Below, piece by piece: positions 1 through 9,987 of a stretch of DNA of 64,000 nt. The translations under genes were made by a program, and so were the position numbers. Positions within the stretch are counted from its first letter, which is position 1. Each line of letters begins with the position of its first letter. This DNA is from an uncultured Gemmata sp. GTDB lineage: Bacteria; Planctomycetota; Planctomycetia; Gemmatales; Gemmataceae. The notes beneath the pieces are model-generated. The model searched no databases, was not told the origin of the DNA, and saw only the letters and a program-made list of their open reading frames with translations. The stretch lies in NCBI GenBank assembly GCA_937924775.1, contig CALDUT010000007.1:124001-188000 (forward strand). The letters run 5' to 3'.

Positions 1-1
1 G

Positions 2-94
2 TTGACTCTCTTCGTGGTGCCGATTCTGTACACATTGCTGATTCGCGACAAACGCCGGCGCGGATCCCATGACATGCCGGCTGATTCCCAGTGA
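2..94 (+). CDS. RND efflux pump, inner-membrane subunit, C-terminal end (partial)
   Basis: Only the last 30 codons are in the window; the gene begins upstream. The readable end (LFVVPILYTLL followed by a basic tail) matches the last transmembrane helix of AcrB/CzcA-type RND transporters, which usually ends in a similar FVVPVLY motif. These pumps use the proton gradient to drive export through a periplasmic adaptor and a TolC-like channel. The next two genes encode exactly such partners on the same strand, with only about 45 bases to the adaptor start, so a single operon is likely. The substrate (drug, metal or other) cannot be told from this fragment. The family call rests on a short stretch plus context. 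Confidence 0.7.
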   Translation: MTLFVVPILYTLLIRDKRRRGSHDMPADSQ

Positions 95-139
95 CGCCAC
101 GAGCGTGTTGTGTCTGAGCACAGAGGGACAGGGGGACTC

Positions 140-1798
140 ATGAAAGCCATCGATCCGGGAGGAAACCCGACCCCTAAGGCTACGGCGGAACTACGTCTTG
201 CGGCAACCCGCTCACGCCGACGCGTTATCGGTCTTGTGTTGGCCGTCGTGGTGTTGGCTGGCGCGGGCGCCGCGGTCGGCGTCCTCACCGGTTTTCTGCC
301 CCATCCGGTGGTGGCCGGTGATCCGCAGGCCAGTGGCTGGGATCGTGACGCCTCATTCCAGCAACCACTGCCGGTGAAGGTGGTTCATCCCAAACGCGAC
401 CCGGACTTCCGGATTACCGTCAAACAATTCGTCACGGTGGAACCCTACTATCAAGCCGGGTTACGGTCGCGGGTGGCCGGTGTTGTTCAGTCGGTCACCA
501 AAGACATCGGCGACCCGGTTCATAGTGGCGAACTTCTCGTGGAACTGGCCGTACCCGACTTGTGGCAAGCCCTGGAACAAAAATCGGCCCTGATTGCCCA
601 ACGGGAAAAAGAACTCGAAGTAGCCCGCAAAGAGTTGGCCGTGGCCGAAACGGCCGTGAACGCGGCCCAAGTGCTGGTTCGCCTCAAGGAAATCGACGTG
701 GCCCGGGCCAAAGACCACCGCGACGCACGCCGGACCGAATGGGAAGCGATCACGCTCCTCTACAACCAGAATGCTGTGGTTAAGTCTCGGGTCGATGCCG
801 CGTGGTTGGATTATCAAGCCGCGCAACGGTTGGTCGAAGTTGCGGAAGTCGAACTCGAGAAAGCGAAAGTGGAATGGACTGGGAAAGTCTCAAGTCGGGA
901 GAAAGTCGCTGCCGAAGTGGAGTTAAAGCGTGTCCTCATCGACGTTGCCCGCCGCGAACAGGAAGCTGCGGCCATTCAATTGGGTTATTCCCGCTTGTAT
1001 GCTCCGTTTGATGGGATCGTCATCGCCCGTACGACCGACCCTGGTCAATTCGTTTCCGGCGGAAGCGGTGGCCCCAGTGAACCGCTCATCACTGTGGCCC
1101 GGATCGATCTTGTCAAAGCTGTCGCCAAGGTTGCCGATAACGTGGCCCCGTTTATCTCGCACGATACCGAAGCGACGATTGAATTCACCCAACTACCCGG
1201 TGTGCAAATCCGTGGCCCGATCACCCGCTTCAGCCAGGCGATTGATCCCAATGACCAAACCATGCGTCTGGAAGTCGATATTTTTAACGGCACATATGCT
1301 GATTACCAAGCATTACTAACCCAAACGGCGTTGCGTACCACCATCACGCCGTTACTTCCCGAACCGCACCTGGCCTTAGGACTGTTGGCCGCTGGGACCT
1401 TCAGCAGTTACGTCGACGATGGCAACTGGCACGAAGGCTTCGCGCTACCCATCAACCCCGGGCCGGAACATCATTACCAAAGAATCTATCCCGGGACCAC
1501 CGCCACCATGTGGTTGGATTTGCAAAAATTCGCCTATGCCATGTTGCTGCCTTCCAGTGCGGTTTTCACGCGTTCGGGGCAAGCGTACATCTTGGTTGCT
1601 GACAATGGCGTCACGCAGATGGTGCCTGTCGTGGTCCAAGTCAACGACGGGAAAATGGCCAAAGTGGCGATCGTCACCACTCACAACGGCGGACAGCCCA
1701 GAACCCGCGAGCTGACCGGTCAGGAATTGATCGTCCTCCATCGCCAACTGGAAGTCGGTGAGGGGCGGCGTGTCCAACCCATCGTGGAAGATTGGTAA
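140..1798 (+). CDS. RND efflux periplasmic adaptor (HlyD/AcrA-like membrane fusion protein)
   Basis: A 552-residue membrane fusion protein that would link the inner-membrane RND pump to the outer-membrane channel. Residues about 29-51 form an N-terminal membrane anchor after an Arg-rich stretch. A lipoyl-like half (about 100-140, GLRSRVAGVV then GDPV) and its partner (YAPFDGIVIARTTDPGQFV, about 285-305) flank a long Glu/Lys/Ala-rich coiled-coil hairpin, the usual order in this family. The C-terminal part looks like the beta-barrel and membrane-proximal domains. It is longer than AcrA (about 400 residues), with extra sequence around 390-450. A GTG 30 bases upstream is in frame, but the ATG at 140 follows a GGGGGA ribosome site and is preferred. 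It overlaps no neighbour and precedes the TolC gene by about 35 bases. Confidence 0.88.
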   Translation: MKAIDPGGNPTPKATAELRLAATRSRRRVIGLVLAVVVLAGAGAAVGVLTGFLPHPVVAGDPQASGWDRDASFQQPLPVKVVHPKRDPDFRITVKQFVTVEPYYQAGLRSRVAGVVQSVTKDIGDPVHSGELLVELAVPDLWQALEQKSALIAQREKELEVARKELAVAETAVNAAQVLVRLKEIDVARAKDHRDARRTEWEAITLLYNQNAVVKSRVDAAWLDYQAAQRLVEVAEVELEKAKVEWTGKVSSREKVAAEVELKRVLIDVARREQEAAAIQLGYSRLYAPFDGIVIARTTDPGQFVSGGSGGPSEPLITVARIDLVKAVAKVADNVAPFISHDTEATIEFTQLPGVQIRGPITRFSQAIDPNDQTMRLEVDIFNGTYADYQALLTQTALRTTITPLLPEPHLALGLLAAGTFSSYVDDGNWHEGFALPINPGPEHHYQRIYPGTTATMWLDLQKFAYAMLLPSSAVFTRSGQAYILVADNGVTQMVPVVVQVNDGKMAKVAIVTTHNGGQPRTRELTGQELIVLHRQLEVGEGRRVQPIVEDW

Positions 1799-1833
1799 TC
1801 CCCGGACGATCCACCCAGGTGCAGGGAGGCACT

Positions 1834-3321
1834 ATGTACCAACGCCAAGCACGGCTCGGGCTTGTTATAGTACTCGGTGGCGGGTGGGTACTTGGAGCGC
1901 CACTATTGCAGGCCGAGCCTCCGCCCCAGTTCCCGTCCGCATCCACGCCCGCAGCGCCGGCCACCACCAGCCAACCGATCGACTTATTGACCGCGTTACG
2001 CTTGGCGAATGCTCACAACCCTACTATCAACGTCGTTCGAGCCCGAGTCCGCGAGGCTGCCGCCCAGCTCGATCGGGCCCGGCTTGTGTGGATTCCCCAA
2101 CTGTCTTTCGGTCCCACGTTTTTTTACCACGATGGCATCGACCAGAACCGTCGCGGAGATACGTTCATCGTCTCCCGCGGTTTTTACACGTTTGGTGCCG
2201 GGCCGATCCTCCGTATCGATGTGTCGGAGGCTTTATACCTCCCGCTCGTGGCACGGCAAAACGCTCGCGGTATGCGGGCGCAGGCCGAGGCCACGACCAA
2301 CCAGGTGCAATTGCAAGTCGCCCTCGCCTACTGGGATCTGGTGGAATTGCATGGGCGGAAAGCGATCAACGCTGATATTCTCAACCGCACCGAACAGATT
2401 CTGGCGGCCGCCCAAGCCGGCGCAAAAGCGGGGGTCAATAAGACCGCCGCGGACGTTGACCGCGCCTTAAGCGAAGTGGATATCCGGCGTCAGGAAGGGA
2501 TTGTTTTGCGCGGCCGGATCGCCGCCGCCGCGGCGCGTCTGGCGCAGCTTTTGTGGCTGGATCCCGTAGTGGAATTAGTCCCTTATGAACCGGTGGTTGT
2601 CCCTGTGGTGGTTGTTCCCGGCCACTTGACGGTGGAACAACTGGTGCAAATCGCTTTCACGACCCGTCCGGAGTTGGCGGCCGGCCAGGCTCAGGTGCAG
2701 GCCGCGGAGGCCTTCGTCCGGCAATCCAAGGCCGCGCCGTTACTGCCACGTGTCCAAGGGGAGTTTCTTGCAGGAGGATTGAGTGGGGGGATCAACGGCC
2801 AATTCGGACCCTTTACAAGCCAGTATAACGCCGGGGTGGCCTTGATTTGGAATTGGGAAGCCTTCGGGGCAGGCAATGTGGCGGCGATTCGGGCCCGGCA
2901 AGCGAATTTCGAGGCGGCGATCTATCAACTGCGGGCCTTGCATGCGCAGGTGGCCGCGGAAGTGGTAGAAGCCGCACAGACCGCCCGGGCTCACTTTGAA
3001 GCTCTGGAAACGGCTCAGGAGGCTGTGCGCCAAGCGGAGGAGATGTACCGCAAGTTCCGGGCCACGTCCTTTGGTGTCATTGGGCCTCAAGCACAATTCG
3101 ATGCGCTCGAACCGTTGACGGCCGTGCAAGCGCTCAATGCGGCGCGGATCCAGTATCTGCAGCAGGTGATGGAATTCAACCGCAGCCAGTTCCGCTTGTA
3201 TACCGCGATGGGGCAGCCCGCGTTAACCGGGTGGGAGGTGGCGCAGCGCCAAGCGGTCAGTGTCCCTACCGTTCCCCATCTGGGCGAAGCCCTCCCGCAA
3301 CCGCGACCGCAAAATCCCTGA
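1834..3321 (+). CDS. TolC-family outer membrane efflux protein
   Basis: A 495-residue outer-membrane channel subunit expected to complete the tripartite RND exporter encoded just upstream. The start at 1834 follows GGGAGG and gives a signal peptide (basic start, hydrophobic core, cleavage near LLQAEP). The body shows the two-fold TolC repeat: a first segment beginning LLTALRLANAHNPTINVVRARVREAAAQLDRA and a second beginning VEQLVQIAFTTRPELAAGQAQVQAAE, both alanine- and glutamine-rich and helical. The C-terminal tail is Pro/Gln-rich. It is the last gene of the + strand run; a GC stem-loop follows the stop directly. Confidence 0.9.
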   Translation: MYQRQARLGLVIVLGGGWVLGAPLLQAEPPPQFPSASTPAAPATTSQPIDLLTALRLANAHNPTINVVRARVREAAAQLDRARLVWIPQLSFGPTFFYHDGIDQNRRGDTFIVSRGFYTFGAGPILRIDVSEALYLPLVARQNARGMRAQAEATTNQVQLQVALAYWDLVELHGRKAINADILNRTEQILAAAQAGAKAGVNKTAADVDRALSEVDIRRQEGIVLRGRIAAAAARLAQLLWLDPVVELVPYEPVVVPVVVVPGHLTVEQLVQIAFTTRPELAAGQAQVQAAEAFVRQSKAAPLLPRVQGEFLAGGLSGGINGQFGPFTSQYNAGVALIWNWEAFGAGNVAAIRARQANFEAAIYQLRALHAQVAAEVVEAAQTARAHFEALETAQEAVRQAEEMYRKFRATSFGVIGPQAQFDALEPLTAVQALNAARIQYLQQVMEFNRSQFRLYTAMGQPALTGWEVAQRQAVSVPTVPHLGEALPQPRPQNP

Positions 3322-3326
3322 GCTGA

Positions 3327-3342
3327 GGCGGAAGGATCCGCC
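3327..3342. terminator. Candidate intrinsic terminator after the TolC gene
   Basis: A perfect 6-bp stem (GGCGGA / TCCGCC) with an AGGA loop begins five bases after the TolC stop codon and is followed by GGGTTTCG. The T tract is short, so termination strength is doubtful. It lies between convergent genes and could serve both strands. Confidence 0.4.
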
Positions 3343-3406
3343 GGGTTTCGTCATGGAAGCCCCTGGGCCTGCTGGAATGTCTCCCGAAAATCGGGCCGCG
3401 GGGGGT

Positions 3407-4162
3407 CTATCCAACTTGTCCTAACAGTTCGGCCAGCCAGTTGTTTTTGGGGTAGCTGTGGCCGAGGTGTTGGCGGAAACCTTCGGCAAAGGCCACACCG
3501 GCGGCGCGACCTTGCGTCGCCGCCCATTCCCGCATCGATTCCACCAGATTATCCACGCCGTGGTGTTTCCGTAGCCAGGCCCGTTGGCTTGCGTGGCATT
3601 CCAGCATGCGCGCTTTGTCCGCGATCACCGTGCTGATGTCGATGCGGAAGCTGGGCAGAATCGGTTGGCCGAAGGCATCGACCCCTTCGAGCGGATCGCA
3701 GTAATACAGATGCGGGATGTGGTCGAGGGGGGGGTGAACATGGCGACCGTACAGAAAGTTGGGAATCGGGGCGGCGAAGGTTGCCGCGCGAACGATTTTG
3801 CTCGTCTGCTCGTGGTCGAGGTGATAGTCGTCGGGGCTGTGGGTGAAGACTATGTCCGCACGAACGGCGTTGAGCAAGCGAACGACTTTCTCCAACGCCG
3901 GTTCGTTGTAGATGACGCGCAGATCGCGTTCTTCGAGACAGTGGTAGGTGGCACCAATAGTTTGTGCCGCGGCTTTGCCTTCACCACGGCGGATGCGGGA
4001 AATCTCTTCGGGGGTGTGTTCGGCCGAACCGCAGTCGCCGGGGGTCATCGACGCAATATGGATCGTCCAGCCATGTTCTTTATGAAGGCGTATGAGTGTT
4101 CCGGCGCAGAGGAATTCGGCATCATCCGGATGGGCCAGAATCGCGATGGCTACGCGGGTCAT
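3407..4162 (-). CDS. PIG-L (LmbE-like) family deacetylase
   Basis: A 251-residue protein of the zinc-dependent N-acetylglucosaminyl deacetylase family, whose members remove acetyl groups from GlcNAc-phosphatidylinositol, mycothiol or bacillithiol precursors or other sugar amides. The signature AHPDDAEF lies near the N-terminus (about residues 10-17), and the second metal/catalytic segment HSPDDYHLDHEQT follows around 110-122. The usual family length is 220-300 residues. The open frame extends upstream, but the ATG at 4162 starts directly before the core strand (TRVAIAILAHPDD), as in relatives. The last gene of a - strand run after the ABC exporter genes; the link to them is unclear. In planctomycetes such proteins are often called bacillithiol biosynthesis enzymes, but the substrate cannot be read from the sequence. 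Confidence 0.87.
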   Translation of the reverse strand: MTRVAIAILAHPDDAEFLCAGTLIRLHKEHGWTIHIASMTPGDCGSAEHTPEEISRIRRGEGKAAAQTIGATYHCLEERDLRVIYNEPALEKVVRLLNAVRADIVFTHSPDDYHLDHEQTSKIVRAATFAAPIPNFLYGRHVHPPLDHIPHLYYCDPLEGVDAFGQPILPSFRIDISTVIADKARMLECHASQRAWLRKHHGVDNLVESMREWAATQGRAAGVAFAEGFRQHLGHSYPKNNWLAELLGQVG

Positions 4163-4326
4163 AGGGGTTCCTGACAACGAACGCAGGGGGGATTTCTGGG
4201 CAATCGGCACCCGCCGGTTGGTATGGCGTTCACCCTCCGGGTGGTTGCGGTCGCGTCCTAGCGTGTGGGTTGAAGACACTGGAACATCTGCAGTATGCGA
4301 TTTCTTGGCCCGGAGGGGGCGATCGT

Positions 4327-6522
4327 CTAGCGATTCGGCTGGTCTTCGCTGCCTTCGGGGGTCGGCGTGCGGCCCGCTCGTCCCACCCCTTGCCGCGACC
4401 GGACCATTTCCTTGATTTCTTCACGGATCCACGGGGTGCCGTCGCGGGTCAGCGAGCCGACAAACGGCGAGGAGAACTCGGCATCGCCGACGTTTTCGAC
4501 CACGAACCATTTGATCTCTTCTTTGTTCGCCGACGGCCACAGGGGGTCGATCGCGTCGGCATTGTCTTTGACAAATGGTTCGGTGAGGAAGGGAATCAGA
4601 CCGCTGGCAGTGTGGGCGATCTGATTGGCCCGTTCCAAAACCCGCGGATCGTGTTGGACAAGCAGGCGGAAGTAGCCGAGTTCGTATTCGTAGGTTTCTT
4701 CTTCGGTGCGGTCGCCACGATCGGGCGGCGGCAGCCGGTGGAATTTCGGGTTCTTATCGAGCACTTCCTTCCACAGTTTCAGCCCTTGCTGGTAGAGGCG
4801 AAGGGCTTTCATCGGTTCGGTTTTGGCCCGTTCGGCCTGCCAGAGGAGTTTGCGGGCCTGTACGGTGATGGGCCGGCCATTGACGGTGTAGGCTTCCGCT
4901 TCCGCGGCGTGGAGGAAGTAGCCGAAGTTGGTAACACTGCGGTTGGTCTGGTAATACTGCAACGCGGTGGCAGCCATGACGCGGCGGCGCAGGTTCGGGT
5001 CGCTGATTTGCTCAAAGCTCATCGTGGGCGGCAGCGGGCTTTGGTCGCCAGCCAGTTCGCGTAAGCGTTGCAGTTGTTCGGCATCCAACGACATGGCATT
5101 GGCCTTGCCGTGGCGGGTCCACATTTCGGCAGCGCGTTGCCATTCCTCATACGACCATTGTCGTTCGGTGCCGACCACGACATCCAGGGGGCGGGAACGG
5201 GTGGCATCGGGGAACCACCATTCGTCGGGCCGATCGAGTGGATCGTCGATCCGCCAGCCTTCATTGTCGAACCAACCTTCTTTTTGTTCCACTTCGGCGG
5301 CATAACTTTGTGCCCGCGGAGCCCCTTGGCGGAAAATGATCATCATGGGCAGCCGCGGGATGCGGTGTTTGGACGGATCGTGGCCGCCAACACCCGGCGG
5401 GGGGGTGGGGCCGGGGATGGGTTCTCCACGTTCGTCTTTGAGGGGCGGGGGCAATAGCACCAGGGAGTAGGTGAACCAGGCCCGGGCGACTTTGAAGGCC
5501 GAGAAGTAGCCCCCGGGCGACGTGGCGTCGTCGGGGGTGGCGATTTCCGGGTGGGCTTCATCGGGCCCTTCGTTGAAACGCGGTGGTAGAACGGGGAAGT
5601 ATTTATCCGGTTCAGGGTCGGCCAGTTCGTCGGTCCAATTGCCTTTGGCATCTTTGCGGTAGCGGCAGGGGAGTTCCTTGTAGTTGGCTTCGAGGAACTG
5701 GATGACATCTTCCGGGGTGGGGGCGCGGAGCTTTTCCGCCGCCTGGCGGGCGTCCATACTGACGTGATCTTTCCCACGGACGCGGCGGACAAAGTGCGGG
5801 TGTTTCTCGCAGAAGCGGCGGAAGGCGTCGCGGTCCACCACTTTGACGTTGGGGTTATCGTCGCTGGGGCGGCGGAGATTATCGGGGTTGCGTTCGCTAG
5901 GAGGCATACAACTGAGGTCGAAAAGACAACGGAGTGTTTCGACGTTATCAGCCACCCCAAATTTGTTTTGGTAGTAGAAGGCGATTTGGTAACGCATGTC
6001 CGGCGAGCGTTTGTTCCGCCGTTCGCCTTCGGCCAGAAGCTGAATGCCGCGGACGATGTAGTAGTACATATCGCCGCTGCCCTGCATTTCCACCGACACG
6101 TTATAAGCGATGTTCCAGCTTTGGAAAATCCACGGGGTCACGAAGTTGGGTTGCAGCTTGGTGACCCAGCGGACGCGGTCTTGGAATTCGTGGAAATCGT
6201 TGCGTTTTTGCTTCTCAATGGCCGACAACCACAACGCGGTGACAACAAAGCCGCGGGAACCGGTCAACGCCAGCCGAACAGCACTGCCGCTGACTTCGAC
6301 TTCGGTTTCGTTGGGGTCGAGGTCCCACAGCTCGAGCCGCTGGGCCTGGCTTTGAATGGTGTGGTTGGCCAGCCAACGGAACGGCTGCGCGGCACTGGCC
6401 GTGGAGGTGCCCAAAGGTACCGGAATCGTTCCCCGCCAAATCATACTGACGGTAAACAGCACCACAATCGCCGCCAGATAACTGGCTTTGCGAAGAGTCG
6501 CGGCTCGGTGAAGCGGATTCAT
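4327..6522 (-). CDS. Membrane-anchored protein of unknown function downstream of an ABC-2 exporter
   Basis: A 731-residue protein that I cannot assign to a named family. One hydrophobic segment near the N-terminus (about residues 14-29, YLAAIVVLFTVSMIW) would anchor it in the cytoplasmic membrane, with the rest outside. The body is rich in Trp, Tyr, Pro and charged residues. Helical stretches around 85-190 and 540-660 could be TPR-like (LRLYQQGLKLWKEVLDKNP). The C-terminus is Pro/Glu-rich. It lies 120 bases downstream of the ABC permease gene on the same strand, so ATPase, permease and this protein are probably one transcription unit. An accessory extracytoplasmic role for that transporter is an inference from position only. 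Confidence 0.7.
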   Translation of the reverse strand: MNPLHRAATLRKASYLAAIVVLFTVSMIWRGTIPVPLGTSTASAAQPFRWLANHTIQSQAQRLELWDLDPNETEVEVSGSAVRLALTGSRGFVVTALWLSAIEKQKRNDFHEFQDRVRWVTKLQPNFVTPWIFQSWNIAYNVSVEMQGSGDMYYYIVRGIQLLAEGERRNKRSPDMRYQIAFYYQNKFGVADNVETLRCLFDLSCMPPSERNPDNLRRPSDDNPNVKVVDRDAFRRFCEKHPHFVRRVRGKDHVSMDARQAAEKLRAPTPEDVIQFLEANYKELPCRYRKDAKGNWTDELADPEPDKYFPVLPPRFNEGPDEAHPEIATPDDATSPGGYFSAFKVARAWFTYSLVLLPPPLKDERGEPIPGPTPPPGVGGHDPSKHRIPRLPMMIIFRQGAPRAQSYAAEVEQKEGWFDNEGWRIDDPLDRPDEWWFPDATRSRPLDVVVGTERQWSYEEWQRAAEMWTRHGKANAMSLDAEQLQRLRELAGDQSPLPPTMSFEQISDPNLRRRVMAATALQYYQTNRSVTNFGYFLHAAEAEAYTVNGRPITVQARKLLWQAERAKTEPMKALRLYQQGLKLWKEVLDKNPKFHRLPPPDRGDRTEEETYEYELGYFRLLVQHDPRVLERANQIAHTASGLIPFLTEPFVKDNADAIDPLWPSANKEEIKWFVVENVGDAEFSSPFVGSLTRDGTPWIREEIKEMVRSRQGVGRAGRTPTPEGSEDQPNR

Positions 6523-6642
6523 GGCAGTTCCCCGTCGTCAGCGGTCGGGAAAACAGTTCGAAGTTATTATGATTCAATAATTTACGGCTAAAAACCCCTG
6601 TTCGTCACCCCTGCGGATGGCTGTCGGCCAGCACCGCGGCGG

Positions 6643-8991
6643 TTACGCCGCCACTTCGCGGGATTTCATCAGGTAATACCCCAAAACCGCCCACGGTAAT
6701 AAGTAACCGAACATCACAATAACATTCACCACCAAATATTCGGCGTTGACGTTATACCCCTCCGCGACGAAATGCCCCCAACTGAACGATTCCACATCGG
6801 GGATCATGTTCTGCACGCGGCGAATCACCCAGGCTGCGCCTTTATCGCCGAAGAGTAACGCTTTGGTGCCGACCGTGTCGGAAATCGGCGTGGTGGGCTG
6901 CTCCGCTTTCACCAATTGCGACAGGCTTTGGAAAGGTCCACCGATGTTGCGGTTGTTCGCCAAATCACTCAAGTGATCGGTGAAAAAGCCGATGATGTAG
7001 ATGCACGCGGTGCCGAGGAGTGCCAAAATCCCGCTCAGATAAGTACTGAGGGCGACGGCAACCCCCACAACCATGCACAACCGGCACCACAGACCGATCA
7101 TCGACTTGAGGAAGTTGTACCAGTAGGGCCGTTCGTTGAGCAGCAAATAAAGATCGGGTTCCGCGACACCAATGAGTTGCCCGGGGCTTTCACACTTCAC
7201 ATAAATGCTCAGACGCGGCAGGGGATTACCGTTGGCATCTTTGGGCAGCTTGTCGGCGGGGGTCGCCAGGGCATTGCGGATCAAGCCGGCGGGAATTTCG
7301 ACACTCATCGGTTTATAATCGAACACTTCCTTACCGGCGATTTCGTAGTAACCGAACTCTTCGGTGATCTTGTTCGCCCCTTCCCAATTGGCGGTGCCGG
7401 GGCGGGCGTTGTCGTCTTTTTGCAACGGCCCCATGCCTTGTTGCCGCAATTCTTTGGCGCGGGCTTCGTATTGGGCTTTGAGTTGTGGGTTGGCCCAGTC
7501 CCATTCGCCGTTGCGCAGTTGGAAGGCCTGTTTGTCGGGCTGTAGCAGGGGGGCGTTGTGCGTGACAAACTGGAATTTGACGAAAGCACCGCGGTTTTGC
7601 TCCCCTTTGGTCATTTTGAAGATGTCGAAGGTGAATTCGACGCGCACGCGGTCGCTTTTCGGATCACGGACCGTGGCCAGTTCGGCCGGCAGCGTGGCGA
7701 AGTGCCAAATGGCTCGCTGCGGCGAGTTCTCCGCCCCGGCGATGTAGCGGCGGTAGTCGAATTCCCGGCCAACGTTCGTGCCTTCAAATTCCTTCTTCTC
7801 TTCTCGATCTTTGGCGACAATACTTTTGAACTCCAGTTTGCCGCGATAGGGTACGCGAGCGGTGTAGGTTTCGTTTTTCGCAGCCTCGGAAATGTTGCTT
7901 GTGGTGATGAGTACCAGGCTCACCCCCGTCAGCGCCAGAAGTAATAGCGTCATCAGGGCGACGTAGCCGACAAACCGGCCCAACACCATCTCGAAGCGTT
8001 CGATCGGTTTGGAAACAACCGTAAAAATGTTCAGATTCTTGATGTCGTTGGGAATCCCAAACGAGGCGATGATAATCGCCGGCACCAGCACCAGAAAGCT
8101 GAGGATGACCGTGATTACGGTCGTCATCGAGCGCAATTCGTCCGAGGCTTTCGAGTCGGCCCCGGCAAACAGTTGAATCGGGAACAAAAAGGGCAGGAAA
8201 ATGATCAGGAAAATCCACAAAATCTGGCTGCGGATCGCTTCTTTGAAGCTGAGTTTGGCGATGGCCCAAACCGGACCTTCGGCTTCAAAGAGCATCAGCA
8301 ACAGTAGGGCACAGACGAAAACCCCCAGCGACACCAAAAGAACACCGGTCCAAATGTCGGTCAGCCGCTCATCCCCCACAGCCAACAGCACTCCCCCGAG
8401 GGCGACATACACCCCCAGGGCGATCAGCAACGCGAAGGCCCGCCGCGGCGTCAGCAGATCGGCAGCATAGCCGCGGAGGGTGTTGAGGAAACGGGCGATC
8501 CCGGTGAAGTTGAACGAGAGGTTACGGCGAATAATCCGCAGCGTATCGCGAGCAAACGGTTCACCCAAGCCCAGAATGGCCAACAATCCGGCGATCGACA
8601 ACAGTAGCGGTTGTAACTCGGTATGCACGGCCGGAGGGATCGGTTTGGCGGTTTCGCCCGGCGGCGGGGGCGGAGGCGGAGGCGTGAAGACCACAATCTG
8701 CTGGCCGGCGATCTTCACCACCGGGGGCAAAAAGAATGTGACGAGGGTGACGGCATAGCCGACGAGACTGAGAGACCCCATCAGGAGCATCCACCGCGAC
8801 ACCGGAACCCGGATGCGTTCCGATTGCGACTTATCCGTGGGAATCGACAGGGCATACAGCAGGTAAATCGCCAACCCCACGGCGGCAAATCCGCCCGCAT
8901 CTTGCAGCCACGCCTGAATCAAACCGGGGATTTGGGCGTAGCCCCACGGTTCGCCGCGATCGAGTTGGAGAATGCCAAACAGCGCCGACAT
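6643..8991 (-). CDS. ABC-2 type transporter permease
   Basis: A 782-residue multi-spanning membrane protein encoded 63 bases downstream of an ABC ATPase gene; the two should form one exporter. Hydrophobic helices occur in the N-terminal half (about 25-45, 70-95, 125-145, 190-235, 255-275, 290-315, 340-370) and near the C-terminus (about 640-690 and 755-775). Between them is a large hydrophilic segment of about 240 residues, expected to be extracytoplasmic. The pattern of helices, big loop, helices resembles ABC-2/NosY-type permeases, but the protein is more than twice the usual length. A run of eight prolines follows the third helix. The substrate is unknown. Confidence 0.8.
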   Translation of the reverse strand: MSALFGILQLDRGEPWGYAQIPGLIQAWLQDAGGFAAVGLAIYLLYALSIPTDKSQSERIRVPVSRWMLLMGSLSLVGYAVTLVTFFLPPVVKIAGQQIVVFTPPPPPPPPGETAKPIPPAVHTELQPLLLSIAGLLAILGLGEPFARDTLRIIRRNLSFNFTGIARFLNTLRGYAADLLTPRRAFALLIALGVYVALGGVLLAVGDERLTDIWTGVLLVSLGVFVCALLLLMLFEAEGPVWAIAKLSFKEAIRSQILWIFLIIFLPFLFPIQLFAGADSKASDELRSMTTVITVILSFLVLVPAIIIASFGIPNDIKNLNIFTVVSKPIERFEMVLGRFVGYVALMTLLLLALTGVSLVLITTSNISEAAKNETYTARVPYRGKLEFKSIVAKDREEKKEFEGTNVGREFDYRRYIAGAENSPQRAIWHFATLPAELATVRDPKSDRVRVEFTFDIFKMTKGEQNRGAFVKFQFVTHNAPLLQPDKQAFQLRNGEWDWANPQLKAQYEARAKELRQQGMGPLQKDDNARPGTANWEGANKITEEFGYYEIAGKEVFDYKPMSVEIPAGLIRNALATPADKLPKDANGNPLPRLSIYVKCESPGQLIGVAEPDLYLLLNERPYWYNFLKSMIGLWCRLCMVVGVAVALSTYLSGILALLGTACIYIIGFFTDHLSDLANNRNIGGPFQSLSQLVKAEQPTTPISDTVGTKALLFGDKGAAWVIRRVQNMIPDVESFSWGHFVAEGYNVNAEYLVVNVIVMFGYLLPWAVLGYYLMKSREVAA

Positions 8992-9054
8992 CGGGGGGTT
9001 CCTTTGGCAGCAAAACTGTGAAGTTCCCAGTAACCGGAGAAAATCGGGGCCGCT

Positions 9055-9987
9055 TTAGGATGGTCGGGAGCCAGCGGCCAGGGCCGTCGCGTTGCTCTCG
9101 TCCGGCGGCAGATAGCGGCGCCCCGGCCGGGCTTTCGATTCTTCGATCACGCGCAGGAACAGTTCTTCCAACGTACTTGACGGGTGGCCGATCGTTTCCA
9201 ATGTCCCGCCGTGTTTGCGGAACACCGCTTCCAAGTCGGCTTTCAATTCCGCCGATTCCTTGACCCCGCGAGCCCGAACCTCGACCCGGACCGCGTCTTC
9301 CACCAGCGTGGACACTTGCCCGAGGGTCTGGAGGTCGCCGTTGTAGAGAATGGCGATGCGGTCGCAGACGTCTTGCACGTCTTCCAGCCGGTGTGAACAC
9401 ATCAGCACGGTTTTGCCGCGGGCCCGCAGGTCGAGGATGAGGTCTTTCATCCACCGGGTGCCCAGGGGGTCCAGACCGGAGGTCGGTTCGTCAAGAATGA
9501 CCAGTTCCGGGTCGTTGATGAGGGCTTGCGCCAGGCCGATCCGCTGCCGCATGCCCTTGGAATATTCCTTGAGGATGCGTTTCTTGTCGTTGGCCAAACC
9601 GACCCGCTCGATGAGTTCGGCCGCCCGCTTTTTGCGGACTTCCGGGTCGATATTGAACAGCCGCCCGTAGAAATCCAAGGTTTCTTCCGCATTCAAAAAC
9701 CGGTACAGGTACGATTCTTCCGGCAGATAGCCGATCCGTTCGTTCTTTTCGACCTTGGCCGCCGGTTCGCCAAAGACGAACGCATCGCCGCTGGTGGGAA
9801 ACAACAGCCCCAACAGCAGCTTGATGGTGGTGGTTTTGCCAGAACCGTTGGGGCCGAGGAGGCCGAAGATTTCACCGCGGTAAATCTTCAAATCGAGGGC
9901 GTTGAGCGCTGTTTTCTTCTTGCGGCCCCAGAAGTCGCGGTAAATCTTCGTCAGACTGCGGGTCTCGACGATGAGGTCTTCAGCCAT
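9055..9987 (-). CDS. ABC transporter ATP-binding protein (ABC-2 exporter)
   Basis: A 310-residue nucleotide-binding subunit that would hydrolyse ATP to power the permease encoded next. Visible motifs: Walker [10 protein letters not shown] (about 45-53), Q-loop region [12 protein letters not shown], signature [15 protein letters not shown], Walker [14 protein letters not shown] and the H-loop CSHR. The order and about 300-residue length fit the drug-export/NatA group of ABC-2 ATPases, whose C-terminal 80 residues form a regulatory tail as seen here. The open frame runs about 105 codons upstream, into the divergent methyltransferase gene. The ATG at 9987 is chosen because GGAGA precedes it and the homologous core starts at once ([14 protein letters not shown]). 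First gene of the - strand run. Confidence 0.93.
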   Translation of the reverse strand: MAEDLIVETRSLTKIYRDFWGRKKKTALNALDLKIYRGEIFGLLGPNGSGKTTTIKLLLGLLFPTSGDAFVFGEPAAKVEKNERIGYLPEESYLYRFLNAEETLDFYGRLFNIDPEVRKKRAAELIERVGLANDKKRILKEYSKGMRQRIGLAQALINDPELVILDEPTSGLDPLGTRWMKDLILDLRARGKTVLMCSHRLEDVQDVCDRIAILYNGDLQTLGQVSTLVEDAVRVEVRARGVKESAELKADLEAVFRKHGGTLETIGHPSSTLEELFLRVIEESKARPGRRYLPPDESNATALAAGSRPS

